Source: an uncultured Pelagibacteraceae bacterium | GTDB lineage: Bacteria > Pseudomonadota > Alphaproteobacteria > Pelagibacterales > Pelagibacteraceae | Direction of reading: 5' to 3' | Length of the DNA: 62,321 nucleotides | Assembly: GCA_902552345.1 (NCBI GenBank) | Contig: CACDGO010000005.1 | Span: 1-62,321 of the forward strand | In this document: in pieces, positions 44,021 to 52,991 of the stretch | Position numbering within the stretch: position 1 is the stretch's first letter | Layout of the letters: every line of letters begins with the position of its first letter | The notes under the pieces: generated by a model | Told to the model about the DNA's origin: nothing | The model's database searches: none | What the model saw: only the letters and a program-made list of their open reading frames with translations | Program-made: the position numbers and the translations under genes

Positions 44021-44472
44021 TATTTCCTATCAACAATTGTAGCTGACCACTCAGCATCGGCCATTCTTTTGCCGTCGACCTTTGCCGTTCCCTTATATTT
44101 CCACACTCTGCCATGAGATCTAATAGCCTCTATCTCAAGGTGAAGATCGCAGTCTGGGATTACTGGATTTCTAAATCTAGCCTTATCAATACTCATCAAA
44201 TAAACTAATTTATTTGCGTATTCTTTTGGGTCAATGCCGTGAGCAGTTAAAGCAGCAGCAGCTTGGCCAAATGCTTCAACTATTAAAACTCCAGGCATTA
44301 CTGGTTGATCTGGAAAATGACCTTGAACATAAAATCCATCTTTTTTTACATGCATTACTGCTGTAGCTGATTTCAAAGGAACAATATTTATAAGTTTATC
44401 AATAAGCAACATTGGCTCCCTATGTGGTAATAAACTTTTTATAATTTTTTTATCGATTTCTTTCACACTCAT
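44020..44472 (-). CDS. fabZ: 3-hydroxyacyl-ACP dehydratase FabZ
   Basis: Dehydrates 3-hydroxyacyl-ACP in fatty acid synthesis, competing with LpxA and LpxD for hydroxyacyl chains. Catalytic His in LLPHREPMLLIDK (14-26) and Glu in VMPGVLIVEAFGQ are present, with the HFPDQP loop. At 150 aa it is typical. It lies between lpxD (4-base overlap) and lpxA (1-base overlap), the conserved order. Confidence 0.95.
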   Translation of the reverse strand: MSVKEIDKKIIKSLLPHREPMLLIDKLINIVPLKSATAVMHVKKDGFYVQGHFPDQPVMPGVLIVEAFGQAAAALTAHGIDPKEYANKLVYLMSIDKARFRNPVIPDCDLHLEIEAIRSHGRVWKYKGTAKVDGKRMADAEWSATIVDRK

Positions 44473-45434
44473 TTTTTTGAATTTTTTATGAATTCTTTTA
44501 AGGGAACTGCTGGATATCCCATAACTATTTGATTATCATCTATATTTTTAACTACGCCACTTCCTCCTCCGATTTTTACATTGTTCCCAATTTTAAGATG
44601 ACCTGAAATACCTGCTTGACCACCAATAGAAACATTATTACCAACTACTGTGCTACCAGCAAATCCAACTTGACCTGCGATCATACAATTTGATCCTATC
44701 TTAACATTATGTGCTAAATGTACCTGATTGTCTAAATATGTGTTTCTTCCTATCACAGTATCATCCACTGACCCTCTATCCAAAGTGCAGCCAGATGCTA
44801 TTTCGACATCATCATCAATTATCACTTTGCCTATATGTGGAAATTTAATATTTTTATTTTTTAGGGGAATAAACCCAAAGCCTTTTTGACCTATTTTACA
44901 ACCATCTTGTATCACGACTCTATTTCCTAAAATTGTATTTTTAATTACTACTCCTGAACCAATTACACAGTCACTACCAATAATTACATTATTTTGGATA
45001 ATTGTGTTTGATCCTATTATAGTATTTTTGCCACATTTTATATTTTTACCAACTAAAACATTATTACCAAATTTTACATGTTTAAATTTATTTATGTTAG
45101 GTTTTTTAAGAGTAAGGTCTGGATAATCTATGTCTGAAGTAGGATAAATTTTTTTTAAAACTTTTGCTAACTCTAATAATACACTTTTAACTAAAACTTT
45201 ATCTATTTGTTTAGGTAAATAATCTTTAAGCTTATCTGTGGTAATACAGACGCTTCCTTTTGTATTTTGAGCTTCATTTTTGTACCTTAAAGAATCAAAA
45301 AAAGTTAGATCGTTTTTTTTTGCAGAATGTAATGGCTTCACTTCGTTTATAAGAAAATTATTTTTTATATTCAAGTTAGGAAAAATACTTTTAATCTTCA
45401 CTTTTTTCTTTTGAAAAAAAAAATTTGAATTCAT
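44469..45434 (-). CDS. lpxD: UDP-3-O-acylglucosamine N-acyltransferase
   Basis: Third step of lipid A synthesis. An N-terminal uridine-binding domain (about 1-100) is followed by hexapeptide repeats (about 105-300) with the catalytic His in LDNQVHLAHNVKIG, and GYPAVPLKEFIKNSKK at the end. DGCKIGQKGFGF is a conserved loop. At 321 aa it is slightly shorter than the usual 340. It follows the Skp gene by 6 bases. Confidence 0.94.
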   Translation of the reverse strand: MNSNFFFQKKKVKIKSIFPNLNIKNNFLINEVKPLHSAKKNDLTFFDSLRYKNEAQNTKGSVCITTDKLKDYLPKQIDKVLVKSVLLELAKVLKKIYPTSDIDYPDLTLKKPNINKFKHVKFGNNVLVGKNIKCGKNTIIGSNTIIQNNVIIGSDCVIGSGVVIKNTILGNRVVIQDGCKIGQKGFGFIPLKNKNIKFPHIGKVIIDDDVEIASGCTLDRGSVDDTVIGRNTYLDNQVHLAHNVKIGSNCMIAGQVGFAGSTVVGNNVSIGGQAGISGHLKIGNNVKIGGGSGVVKNIDDNQIVMGYPAVPLKEFIKNSKK

Positions 45435-45440
45435 TAAAAC

Positions 45441-45965
45441 TTATTTTAGATCAATCGATTTAAGTTTGGTATTAAGTAAGGATATGATATCGTCTGTTAT
45501 ATCCAAAGCATCATCAGCTAATAATAAACTTTTTTTATCTACAACCATTCTTATATTTTTTTCTTTCATATAATTTTTAATTATAGGATTTAACTTGCTC
45601 AATAGTTCTTTTCTAGCTTTTGTCCTTTGTTTTGAAACATTTTCTAAAAGATTATTTCTCTCTTTCTGCAACGCAGAGACTTTGCTTCTTAAAGCTGTAA
45701 CATTTTTTTTATACTCTTCAGCCGATATTATCTTTTTTTTTTGAATTAGTTTATTTTCTTCTTCTTGTAATTTTTTTTGCTTATCCTGAATACTTTTTGC
45801 ACCTTTCTCAAGTTTGTTTTTGAGAAAAACTTGAGCTTGTTTGCCAGCGATACTCTCATTAAGAATAAATTTGAAATCAAGAAAATATGGGGTTTCTGCA
45901 ATTAAGTTTTTTGGACTAAATACTATAAAAAAAATAATAATAAATGTCTTTTTAAAAAATTTCAT
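45441..45965 (-). CDS. skp: OmpH/Skp periplasmic chaperone
   Basis: A 174-aa periplasmic holdase for unfolded outer-membrane proteins. It has a signal peptide (about 1-23, ending AET), a strand-forming start, and a long Lys/Glu/Gln-rich coiled coil (about 45-130) that forms the tentacles. The C-terminal IRMVVDKKSLLLADDALDITDDII is typical of OmpH. It stands between bamA and lpxD, the conserved position. Confidence 0.9.
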   Translation of the reverse strand: MKFFKKTFIIIFFIVFSPKNLIAETPYFLDFKFILNESIAGKQAQVFLKNKLEKGAKSIQDKQKKLQEEENKLIQKKKIISAEEYKKNVTALRSKVSALQKERNNLLENVSKQRTKARKELLSKLNPIIKNYMKEKNIRMVVDKKSLLLADDALDITDDIISLLNTKLKSIDLK

Positions 45966-45968
45966 TTT

Positions 45969-48200
45969 TTAAAAGGTTGTACCTATATTAAAACTAAAGC
46001 TTTGTGTTTTATCTGTATCTGCTTTTGAAATATTTTGGGACAAAACAAAAGATAATGGGCCTATTGGCGACATCCAATTAGCAGCTACCCCTGTGCTAGA
46101 TCTGAGGTCTGAGCTTTCATCTAAAGTGCTATCGTAATCTACTCCCCAAACACTTCCAAAATCTAAAAATAAGCTTATATCTGTATTATAATTCTCAGGT
46201 AATAAATTTGGTAAATTAGACTCAAAATTAACTGCTGCAGCATAATTTCCACCAATATGATCGTCTCCATCAACTGGTCCTACTTTACCTTTCTCAAAAC
46301 CTCTTAGCCTTGTGGTGCTTAAATTTTTTCTCTTACTTAATCTTACGTCGTCATTACCTAACCCATTAATTGCAGTTATGTAGAATTTACCAGCACCCAC
46401 AATATTATCATTAAATGATCTATATGAACTCATACTAAGTGTATTCGATATTGATGCTTTGTCTGCATATAAAGGTAAACTCTGATTGAAACTAGTTATT
46501 GATCCACTAGTTGGCATAAATGCTCTATTTCTTTTGTCATAGGAAAAACCATAATTAGCTCTTAGATCAGTATATTCCCCGCTTTGTTTTTTTAATGATG
46601 ATGATGCTGATCCAAACGTTCTGAGATCATCGTAACTTGCGGATAAACCTAAAGAAGCTCTTAAATCTCTGTATTGTTCAAAAGATGTACCCAATGAAGC
46701 GCCGATCACAGTATTTTCATAACCCTGATCTGGTTTATCATTTCCTTGACTTGAGATACTATAATTTAAAGAGTTTCCAAGAAAATCATAATTAGGATTA
46801 GTAAATCTTAGTGTTCCTGCCAGCGACTCCTCATCAATTTGTATATCAAAACCAACTGTCTTCCCCTCTCCCAACCAATTATTTTCTTTAATACCTAAAG
46901 TAAAAGTTCCTCCGCTCGTGCCTACTCCAGCACCTGCGCTTATTTCTCCAGTTGGTTGTTCTTCAACATTAATATCTATTATTTTTAAATCATCTTTGCT
47001 ACCGTCTCTAACATTATAATTTACTTTTCTGAATATATTTCTTGCTTTAATCTCTGCAATAGATTTTTCTAAGTTTAGTTCAGTAAAAGGATCTCCCTCA
47101 TCTAAAATTAATTCGCCTCTAATTACATCTTCATTTGTTATTTTATTACCAAGAATATTAATTCTTTCAACGACAGTTTTCTCTCCCTCGAAAACATTAA
47201 AAATAATATTTATAGAGCTACCATCGATTACTTCTTGAACATTGTGCTCTACAAATTGTAAATTGTTGTTATCGATCAGTTCGTCTAACTCTTCAAGCAT
47301 TTTTTTAATTTTAAATGGTGAATAATAATCACCAATATATTTTTGATATGTTTTATTTAATGGGAAGAATAATTTATTATCATAAACTGGATCAATTTTT
47401 GTTGAAATTTTATCCATCGTATATCTTATTCCTTCATCAATTGAATATATTAATTTTGCTTCACCGGTATTACTTAATTCAGCTAGGTTTGAATTTACTT
47501 TAACGTCATAAAATCCGATTGATCTGTAATAATTGCTAAGAAGTCTTATATCTAAATTTATTAAATTCTCACTTAAAATTGTATTTTTTGAAATTACTTT
47601 CCAAAATTTATCTTCCTCACTAGCTATCACATCTTTTAATCTCATGCTTCTAATATTATTATTGCCGATAAAGCTAATTTTTGAAATCTTGGTTTTTTCA
47701 CCTCGATCAATTTCGATAAGCAAATCAAAATTATTTTTATCTATTTCTCTTAATTTCGCTTCAGCCTTTGCTGAGTTATAACCAAGAGAAGAGTATAATG
47801 ATTCTATTAAATCAATATCTTTTGCTAATCGAGATTTTATTAAAGAACCTTTCTCTTTTGTATCTATAACTTTTTTTATTTGATCTTTATACTTGTTACT
47901 TTGTTCACCAATGATAATTAACTGATTAATAGTCGGATATTCTTTAAGATTAACGATTAATACATTATTTTTAATTGAAACCTTTACGTCTTCAAAAAAA
48001 TCGGTCTGATATAAATCTTTAAGAATTTGATTTAAATCTTTTTCTTGATAATCTTTATTTAACTCTATTTTACCATAGATTTTTACAGTTTCGCTCGAAA
48101 CTCTTTTGTTGCCATCTATTTCAATCTCTTTAACAATTTCAGCTTTAGAAATGGAGAAAAAGATTAGGAAGAATGATATCAATATAAAGATTTTATTCAT
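45969..48200 (-). CDS. bamA: BamA, outer-membrane protein assembly factor
   Basis: A 743-aa outer-membrane protein that inserts beta-barrels. A signal peptide (about 1-20) leads to five POTRA domains (about 23-410), then a barrel that includes the VRGF-type loop, here TTRLRGFEKG, and GGNYAAAVNFESNLP. It ends in Phe (FNIGTTF), the usual C-terminal barrel signal. The start overlaps dxr by 8 bases, so the rseP/mmpA protease gene that normally separates dxr from bamA is absent here. Confidence 0.95.
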   Translation of the reverse strand: MNKIFILISFFLIFFSISKAEIVKEIEIDGNKRVSSETVKIYGKIELNKDYQEKDLNQILKDLYQTDFFEDVKVSIKNNVLIVNLKEYPTINQLIIIGEQSNKYKDQIKKVIDTKEKGSLIKSRLAKDIDLIESLYSSLGYNSAKAEAKLREIDKNNFDLLIEIDRGEKTKISKISFIGNNNIRSMRLKDVIASEEDKFWKVISKNTILSENLINLDIRLLSNYYRSIGFYDVKVNSNLAELSNTGEAKLIYSIDEGIRYTMDKISTKIDPVYDNKLFFPLNKTYQKYIGDYYSPFKIKKMLEELDELIDNNNLQFVEHNVQEVIDGSSINIIFNVFEGEKTVVERINILGNKITNEDVIRGELILDEGDPFTELNLEKSIAEIKARNIFRKVNYNVRDGSKDDLKIIDINVEEQPTGEISAGAGVGTSGGTFTLGIKENNWLGEGKTVGFDIQIDEESLAGTLRFTNPNYDFLGNSLNYSISSQGNDKPDQGYENTVIGASLGTSFEQYRDLRASLGLSASYDDLRTFGSASSSLKKQSGEYTDLRANYGFSYDKRNRAFMPTSGSITSFNQSLPLYADKASISNTLSMSSYRSFNDNIVGAGKFYITAINGLGNDDVRLSKRKNLSTTRLRGFEKGKVGPVDGDDHIGGNYAAAVNFESNLPNLLPENYNTDISLFLDFGSVWGVDYDSTLDESSDLRSSTGVAANWMSPIGPLSFVLSQNISKADTDKTQSFSFNIGTTF

Positions 48201-49368
48201 GATTCAATTTTTTCATCGTTAAATTTCTTGCCCAAGTGTCTACCTTCTTAATTTGATAAATATTTTTAGGTTTTTTTATAGCATATTTTCTATAATTTCT
48301 ATCATTAAGAATGTTCATAATGATTTTAGAAATAGTTAAAAAAGGTATCTTTTTTTGGAGAAATTGATCAACTAATATTTCATTAGCTGCATTTATAATA
48401 ATCGAAGTTGAGGCAAATTCATTAGCTCTACTTTTAATTCTTAAAATTGGGAATTTTCTAAAATCTACCTTTCTGAACTCTAAATTATGTAACATTTTTT
48501 CCTTTTTTTTTAGTTTATAAAAATTTTCAATATTTAACTTTCCATCAAAGATAGCATTAGCAAGCGGAATTATCATAGAGGTTTGGTGGTAAATTAATTT
48601 AGATAAGCCGTTTTTTAATTCTATTATTGCATGAACAAGAGAGTTGGGATGTATAATTATATCAAGTTTTTTTTCTGGAATATTAAATAATTTTTGTGCT
48701 TCTATTATTTCTAAAATTTTATTAACAAGTGTAGCTGAGTCTATTGATATTTTTTTTCCCATTTTCCATTTTGGATGTTTTAAAGCATTAATAGGCTTAA
48801 TATTTTTAAATTGACTTACTTTGTAATTTAAAAAGGGACCACCTGATGCAGTAATGTAAATTTTTTTAATTTCATTTAATTTATTATCTTTTAAAAGTTG
48901 AAATAGTGAGAAGTGTTCTGAGTCTATTGGAATAATTTTTGTATTGTATTTTAATGCGCTATTCTTAATTAAAGTCCATCCACATATTATTGACTCTTTA
49001 TTTGCTATTAAAATTTTTTTACTAATTTTGATAATAGATAAAGTCGGCTCTAATCCTGCTATTCCTGGAATTGCTATAATAGAAACGTCTGATTTTTCTT
49101 TTTTTTTTAATTTTGTAAAAAAATCAAAATTATTTAATATTTTAGTATTTTTTTTTTTAAACTTTTTTTTTATCTTTTCATATATATTAAGATCGGTAAT
49201 TACAAAATATTTTGGTTTATATTTTATAATTTGTTTTTTTATTATCTTATAATTTTTATTTGCTGCGAGTACATGAAGACTTATATCTTTTTTTCTTTTG
49301 TCAACTATTTTAAGAGCTGATAAACCAATCGATCCTGTAGATCCTATTATAGAAATTTTTAAATTCAT
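48193..49368 (-). CDS. dxr: 1-deoxy-D-xylulose 5-phosphate reductoisomerase
   Basis: Second step of the MEP isoprenoid pathway. It has the NADPH-binding GSTGSIGLSALKI (9-21), ANKESIICGW, IPIDSEHFSLFQ with metal ligands, TASGGPF, HPKWKMGKKISIDSATLVNK and the later IIHPNSLVHA. At 391 aa it is standard. It lies next to cdsA (0-base gap) and bamA. Together with ispDF and uppS it shows this organism makes isoprenoids by the MEP route. Confidence 0.96.
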   Translation of the reverse strand: MNLKISIIGSTGSIGLSALKIVDKRKKDISLHVLAANKNYKIIKKQIIKYKPKYFVITDLNIYEKIKKKFKKKNTKILNNFDFFTKLKKKEKSDVSIIAIPGIAGLEPTLSIIKISKKILIANKESIICGWTLIKNSALKYNTKIIPIDSEHFSLFQLLKDNKLNEIKKIYITASGGPFLNYKVSQFKNIKPINALKHPKWKMGKKISIDSATLVNKILEIIEAQKLFNIPEKKLDIIIHPNSLVHAIIELKNGLSKLIYHQTSMIIPLANAIFDGKLNIENFYKLKKKEKMLHNLEFRKVDFRKFPILRIKSRANEFASTSIIINAANEILVDQFLQKKIPFLTISKIIMNILNDRNYRKYAIKKPKNIYQIKKVDTWARNLTMKKLNHE

Positions 49369-50016
49369 TTATAGTAAGGTAATTGATGTGATAAATCCTG
49401 TTGGTATTCCAATAAATATTCCATCTAACCTATCTAGTACTCCTCCGTGTCCAGGGAAGATATTTCCTGTATCCTTTACTTTAGCCTTTCTTTTTAAAAA
49501 TGAAAAAAACAAATCACCTATTTGACATGAAATTGAAACAGATAACCCTATTAATAAAATTTTAATACTCGTAATCCCAATAAAATTAAAAAATAAAGTA
49601 TAGATTACTAAACAAGAAAGTATTAGTGATCCAATAGCACCTGAAATTGTTTTGTTAGGACTTATCTTTGTCAATTTTGGACCTTTAAAATATTTTCCAA
49701 TGATAAAACCGCCTATATCAGAAGCCACACAACCACATATAATCATAAATATTAATATTTTAAGATCTATAAAGTTCATAAAGTTGATAATTGTTAAACA
49801 AAAAAATGAAACATATGTAATAAATAATAAATTCATTATTGTTTTATAATATTTGTTATTAAAAATTCTTTTAGTGAGATTTAAAAATTCTATGATTGAT
49901 AAAACTCCTAATACAGTAAAACAGTAAACTAAGATAGGTTTGTATTTAAAAATTAAGACTAATGATAAAAAAAGCCCTATTGAAGTTAAAACTCTTTTTT
50001 TTAAATTAATTGACAT
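49369..50016 (-). CDS. cdsA: Phosphatidate cytidylyltransferase
   Basis: A 215-aa inner-membrane enzyme that makes CDP-diacylglycerol. The CDS signature is complete near the C-terminus: SFLKRKAKVKDTGNIFPGHG then GVLDRLDG. About six hydrophobic helices precede and follow it. It is shorter than E. coli CdsA (285 aa), but similar to other alphaproteobacterial forms. It feeds the same pathway as pgpA at the other end of the window. Confidence 0.94.
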   Translation of the reverse strand: MSINLKKRVLTSIGLFLSLVLIFKYKPILVYCFTVLGVLSIIEFLNLTKRIFNNKYYKTIMNLLFITYVSFFCLTIINFMNFIDLKILIFMIICGCVASDIGGFIIGKYFKGPKLTKISPNKTISGAIGSLILSCLVIYTLFFNFIGITSIKILLIGLSVSISCQIGDLFFSFLKRKAKVKDTGNIFPGHGGVLDRLDGIFIGIPTGFITSITLL

Positions 50017-50019
50017 TAT

Positions 50020-50688
50020 TTATATGGCTCCAAAATTTCTTTTTCTTTTATAATACTTTTCAATTATATTTCTTAAATCTGAAGATTTAAAATCTGGCCA
50101 TAATTTTTTAACAAAAAAAAGCTCTGAATACGCTAATTGCCATAACATGAAATTACTTAATCTTTTTTGACCTCCTGTTCTAATTAAAATATCTGGATCT
50201 GGCATATTATTTGTATAAAGTTTTTTTTCAAAATTTTTTAACGTAGTTTTTTTCTTGGTATTGTTTATAGCGTTCAAAATTTCATTTTTTGAACCATAAT
50301 TTATTGCTAAATTTACAGTAATACTTTTATTTTTTTTTGTAAGTTCTATTGTCTCGTTCAAGGTTTTTTTTATATCAGATGATAATTTCTTAATATCACC
50401 AATAATATTTATTTTAATACCCTGAGAAATTACTCTTTCAATTTCATCCGTAAAATATCTTTTTATGAGTTTAAATAAGAAGGAAATTTCTTTTTTTGGA
50501 CGTCTCCAATTTTCTGAAGAAAATACGTAAAACGTTACGATTGGTATTTTTAATTTAATTGCATATGAAACAATTTTTTTTACTGTATCAACTCCTTTTA
50601 AGTGACCAAAATTTCTACTTTTTTTTTTTTTCATACCCCAACGCCCATTGCCATCCATGATAAAGGCAATGTGATTGAGTTGGTTCAT
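50020..50688 (-). CDS. uppS: Undecaprenyl diphosphate synthase (cis-prenyltransferase)
   Basis: Builds the C55 carrier for peptidoglycan and other envelope glycans. It has HIAFIMDGNGRW (6-17) with the catalytic Asp12, the FYVFSSENWRRP stretch, and DILIRTGGQKRLSNFMLWQLAYSE split over the usual positions, ending with a SELFFVKKLWPDF segment. At 222 aa it is a little short of the usual 240. It overlaps frr by 4 bases. Confidence 0.95.
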   Translation of the reverse strand: MNQLNHIAFIMDGNGRWGMKKKKSRNFGHLKGVDTVKKIVSYAIKLKIPIVTFYVFSSENWRRPKKEISFLFKLIKRYFTDEIERVISQGIKINIIGDIKKLSSDIKKTLNETIELTKKNKSITVNLAINYGSKNEILNAINNTKKKTTLKNFEKKLYTNNMPDPDILIRTGGQKRLSNFMLWQLAYSELFFVKKLWPDFKSSDLRNIIEKYYKRKRNFGAI

Positions 50689-51260
50689 ATTTGGCTTATC
50701 TCTTTTTCTTTTTGGGCGAGAATATTTTCAATTGATTGAATATAATTATCTGTTAATTTTTGAATACTTTTCTCAAAGTTTTTATTTTGATCTTCAGAAA
50801 TTTGTTTTTCTTTTAATTTTTTTTTTAAATCTTCATTTGCTTCTCGTCTAATATTTCTGATCGCAACCTTTCCTTTTTCTCCCATATTTTTAAGAATCTT
50901 AATTAATTCTTTCCTACGATCCTCTGTTAGATCGGGTATTCTCAATCTTATTATTTGTCCATCAGTTTGAGGATTTATACCTAGTTCTGATTTTTGAATA
51001 GCTGACTCAATTATGTTTATATTTGCTTTATCCCAAACCTGGATAGAAATTAATCTTGCTTCGGGTGTACTTACTGTTGCTAATTGATCAATTGGCATTA
51101 ATTGACCATAAACATCAGCTTTAATTGTATCTAACATACTTGTGTTTGCTCTACCAGTTCTTAAAGTCGAGATATCTTTTTTTAATGATTGGATACTTTT
51201 ATCCATTTTTGCAGAATAATTGCTTTCATTAAATTCGCTACTCACTTTAAACTCCTTCAC
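50685..51260 (-). CDS. frr: Ribosome recycling factor
   Basis: Splits post-termination ribosomes together with EF-G. Hallmarks are LRTGRANTSMLD (33-44), PEARLISIQVWD, GINPQTDGQIIRLRIPDLTEDRR and VAIRNIRREANE. At 191 aa it is typical. It overlaps tsf by 14 bases. pyrH, which normally lies between tsf and frr, is absent here. Confidence 0.95.
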   Translation of the reverse strand: MKEFKVSSEFNESNYSAKMDKSIQSLKKDISTLRTGRANTSMLDTIKADVYGQLMPIDQLATVSTPEARLISIQVWDKANINIIESAIQKSELGINPQTDGQIIRLRIPDLTEDRRKELIKILKNMGEKGKVAIRNIRREANEDLKKKLKEKQISEDQNKNFEKSIQKLTDNYIQSIENILAQKEKEISQI

Positions 51261-52113
51261 CTACTTTAAATCTTACAAAGTCTACAATTTTAATTTTTTT
51301 ATTTTGTGAATTTTCTTTTAAAACATCCTCAACTTTTTTTTTAGGATCAAGTATCCAAATTTGATTTAAAAGAGAATTATCGTCTAAAAATTTTGATAAT
51401 TTTCCTTTAGCTATTTTTTCTGCTATTTCTTTTGGTTTTCCAGAGTTAGTTATTTCAGCTTGAATAATTTCAAGTTCTTTATTTATAATTTTTTTATCTA
51501 TTCCATTTTTATCAATTGCTAGGGGGTTTGAGGCTGCAATATGCATAGCAATCTTTGTTCCGAGATCGGTGTTTTTACTTTCTGATATTTCGTCTATTTT
51601 AACTATTGATACTATTTTACCAATATTTTTTTCTAATGCAGAATGAACATAAAAAAAATTTTTTCCGTTCTCTCCATCAAAAAATTTAGTTCTTCTGATA
51701 GTTATTTTTTCTCCAATTTTTGCAATTAAATTTACGAGATTATCTTTTACAATAATTCCATTTTTCATTTTTGAATTGTTTAAATTCTCTAAATTTCCTC
51801 TTGTTGAAAAATTAATTTCTGAAAGTTCTTTACAAAAATTTATAAAATCTAAATTTTTTGCAACAAAATCTGTCTCGCTGTTTATTTCAATGACCGAAAT
51901 TTGGTTTTTTGACTCTTTAACCAAAGCTAATCCCTCATTTGCCGTTCTGCTCATCTTTTTGGAGGCCTTTGCTATTCCTTTTTTTCTTAAATATTCAACT
52001 GATTTTTCTATATTTCCACCTGTTTCATCCAATGCTGCTTTGCAATCTTTAAAGCCGACACCAGTCATCTCTCTTAATTTTTTAATATTTTCTAATAAAT
52101 CTTTACCTGACAT
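51247..52113 (-). CDS. tsf: Elongation factor Ts
   Basis: Nucleotide exchange factor for EF-Tu. The N-terminal UBA-like domain KLREMTGVGFKDCKAALDE (12-30) is diagnostic, followed by EINSETDFVAKN (75-86) and two EF-Tu-binding subdomains with AMHIAASNP. At 288 aa it is typical. It follows rpsB after 12 bases, in the conserved rpsB-tsf operon. Confidence 0.96.
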   Translation of the reverse strand: MSGKDLLENIKKLREMTGVGFKDCKAALDETGGNIEKSVEYLRKKGIAKASKKMSRTANEGLALVKESKNQISVIEINSETDFVAKNLDFINFCKELSEINFSTRGNLENLNNSKMKNGIIVKDNLVNLIAKIGEKITIRRTKFFDGENGKNFFYVHSALEKNIGKIVSIVKIDEISESKNTDLGTKIAMHIAASNPLAIDKNGIDKKIINKELEIIQAEITNSGKPKEIAEKIAKGKLSKFLDDNSLLNQIWILDPKKKVEDVLKENSQNKKIKIVDFVRFKVGEGV

Positions 52114-52125
52114 GAGAAGATTGCT

Positions 52126-52875
52126 TTATTTTTTTTTCTTTTTTATTTCAGTCTTTTCACTATTATCTTCTTTTTCTTCTGGTCCTTTGATAAATTTTTC
52201 AGCATCTTTAATTGTGGCTTTAATTAATTCACAGTAAAGATTAATTGATCTTCGTGCATCATCATTTCCTGGAACTGGAAAATCAATACCAGTTGGATCA
52301 GAATTTGTATCAAGAACGGCAATAATTGGAATTCCCAACTTTTTAGCTTCAGCAACAGCTAAAGACTCAATATTGGTATCAATTATAAAAATTAAATCAG
52401 GTGTTTTTTTCATCTCTGATATTCCACCTAAGGATCTTTGTAATTTTTCTTTTTCTTTTCCAAATTTAATGATTTCTTTTTTTGTGAAACCTAAATTTTC
52501 TTTTGATAGCTGATCTTCTAATTTTTTAAGCCTTTTAATTGAATTTTGAATTGTATTCCAATTAGTCAACATACCTCCTAACCATCTATAGTTGACATAA
52601 TACTGACCGGTTTCTTTAGCTAAATCACTAACTTGTTCTGAAGCTTGTTTTTTTGTTGAGACTATCAACAACTTTCCTCCACTAGAAATAACTTTATGGA
52701 CTTGAACTAAAGCGTTTTTTAGAAAATCTACTGTTTGCGTTAAATCTATAATATGAATAGAATTTTTTTCTCCAAAAATATATTTTTTCATTTTTGGATT
52801 CCATCTTAATGTTTTATGGCCCAGATGTACTCCGGCCTCTAATAATTGTTTTATATCTACTTTAGGTACATTCAT
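52126..52875 (-). CDS. rpsB: 30S ribosomal protein S2
   Basis: A structural protein of the small subunit. The start [20 protein letters not shown] at 52875 is the normal S2 beginning; an upstream in-frame ATG at 52908 would add 11 unconserved residues and lies in the structured leader. [16 protein letters not shown] and [21 protein letters not shown] are diagnostic. There is a short charged tail ending KKKKK. It heads the rpsB-tsf run and is preceded by a foldable leader. Confidence 0.96.
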   Translation of the reverse strand: MNVPKVDIKQLLEAGVHLGHKTLRWNPKMKKYIFGEKNSIHIIDLTQTVDFLKNALVQVHKVISSGGKLLIVSTKKQASEQVSDLAKETGQYYVNYRWLGGMLTNWNTIQNSIKRLKKLEDQLSKENLGFTKKEIIKFGKEKEKLQRSLGGISEMKKTPDLIFIIDTNIESLAVAEAKKLGIPIIAVLDTNSDPTGIDFPVPGNDDARRSINLYCELIKATIKDAEKFIKGPEEKEDNSEKTEIKKKKK

Positions 52876-52883
52876 AATTTTCC

Positions 52884-52956
52884 GGTTAATCCACCACAGT
52901 AACTCCAAAAATGGACCGGTAGGGCAATACCCTTATAACTGTGTGCGAAATTAACC
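52884..52956 (-). promoter_or_regulatory. Structured rpsB leader, likely S2 autoregulatory RNA
   Basis: On the minus strand, reading toward rpsB, the outer GGTTAAT (52956-52950) pairs perfectly with ATTAACC (52890-52884). Inside it, CACAGT (52943-52938) pairs with ACTGTG (52900-52895). Two small hairpins fill the centre: AGGG with CCCT around TATTG, and TCC with GGA around a loop rich in T. The outer stem ends 8 bases before the rpsB ATG, over the ribosome-binding region. S2 control of rpsB-tsf through its leader is known in E. coli; here it is inferred. Confidence 0.75.
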
Positions 52957-52959
52957 ATT

Positions 52960-52987
52960 GATATATACAAACAAACTAAAAAATCAA
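52960..52987 (-). promoter_or_regulatory. Candidate rpsB promoter
   Basis: On the minus strand TTGATT (52987-52982) and TATATC (52965-52960) are 16 bases apart, just past the dnaE stop. The alternative -10 TATATA (52967-52962) would start transcription near 52956, exactly at the first base of the leader stem. Position fits; hexamer matches are modest. Confidence 0.4.
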
Positions 52988-52991
52988 TACT

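Noticed and set aside
51776-52237. Plus-strand frame of 153 residues across the tsf-rpsB junction
   Set aside because: Antisense to two highly conserved genes, Ser/Phe/Leu-rich, no recognisable motif.
52876-52908. Upstream in-frame ATG extending RpsB by 11 residues
   Set aside because: S2 proteins start close to the [15 protein letters not shown] segment; the extension lies inside the paired leader.
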